DNA of 64,000 nt, taken from Bacillus sp. UNC438CL73TsuS30 (GTDB lineage: Bacteria > Bacillota > Bacilli > Bacillales > Cytobacillaceae). The stretch is from NCBI RefSeq assembly GCF_000482325.1, contig NZ_KI535295.1, forward strand, positions 170,836-234,835. The letters are read 5' to 3'. Each line of letters starts with the position of its first letter. Within the stretch, counting starts at the first letter, position 1. Both the position numbers and the translations under genes were made by a program. The notes under the pieces are model-generated. The model did not search any database. It had not been told where the DNA came from and saw nothing but the letters and a program-made list of their open reading frames with translations. Below are positions 63,837 through 64,000 of the stretch, in pieces.

Positions 63837-64000
63837 AAAGCTGTCCGAATGAACCCCTGATTTGGACCCGATTTCCCTATGGTTTCGCAAAAGCTGCAGA
63901 GAATGAGCCTCTGATTCGGACTCGGTCGCTCCATGTCTTGGTCAAAGCTGTCCGAATGAACCCCTGATTCGGACTCAGTTGCCCCAAGTCTTCGCCAAAG
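63837..64000 (+). repeat. 52-55-bp tandem repeat running off the window
   Basis: Copies start with aaagctg at 63837, 63889, 63944 and (cut) 63997. Each includes a pattern gaatgaacccctgattcgga or a close variant, then a variable end. A partial older copy may start near 63785. The interval 63543-63836 shows no gene otherwise. Confidence 0.75.

Noticed and set aside
63837..64000. CRISPR array at the right edge
   Set aside because: Units are contiguous and similar over their whole length, without unique spacers.

Overview
The window is chromosomal DNA of a spore-former related to Bacillus subtilis, most likely Bacillus or Neobacillus. The gene order yajQ(yitK)–cvfB(yitL)–degV(yitS)–yitT–BsuPI–yitU–yitV–yitW, then yjzC–clpB–yjzD–yjaU–yjaV–med–comZ–fabH–fabF–yjaZ–app–yjbA–trpS–opp–spxA–mecA–coiA–pepF, follows the B. 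subtilis yit–yja–yjb backbone. The low G+C content, AGGAGG-type ribosome sites, GTG/TTG starts and many T-rich terminators also fit. No rRNA, CRISPR array or intact insertion sequence was seen.

Layout. 1-5.1 kb: the 3' part of an asparagine synthetase gene; a membrane-anchored GH13 amylase-like protein that has lost all three catalytic residues; a 0.7-kb intergenic region with nested inverted repeats; an SDR oxidoreductase; yajQ. About 5.1-17.5 kb: a decayed integrative element between the divergent yajQ and cvfB promoters, bounded by a 14-bp direct repeat. Its integrase, two sigma-like regulators, an FtsK-type translocase and a DUF5662 gene are broken by stops, frameshifts or deletion. Its intact parts are several small phage/ICE-type proteins, a DUF4145 protein, a DUF1883 protein, a set of structured non-coding sequences around 9.1-10.2 kb (including a tRNA-like fold without an anticodon loop), and an AT-rich three-gene operon at the right end whose last product resembles MazF/PemK.

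17.5-24 kb: the yit housekeeping block. 24-31.8 kb: an anaerobic module with a radical SAM/SPASM protein, two Fnr paralogues that both keep the C-terminal CX2CX4C cluster ligands, moaA, moeA and mobB for molybdenum cofactor, the di-iron repair protein Ric, and YwiC. Three Fnr-type boxes precede the radical SAM gene, ric and ywiC; two sit at the -41.5 position expected for activation. No nitrate reductase genes are in the window.

32-41 kb: stress and lipid functions. clpB has a consensus CtsR operator on its start site, and fabH-fabF has a FapR-type operator inside its promoter. 42-56 kb: two complete oligopeptide ABC transporters (app-like and opp) around yjbA, trpS and a DUF3899 gene; the trpS leader carries a terminator hairpin but no recognisable T-box. 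57-63.5 kb: spxA, mecA, cardiolipin synthase, the competence gene coiA and oligopeptidase pepF. The right edge runs into a 52-55-bp tandem repeat that continues beyond the window.
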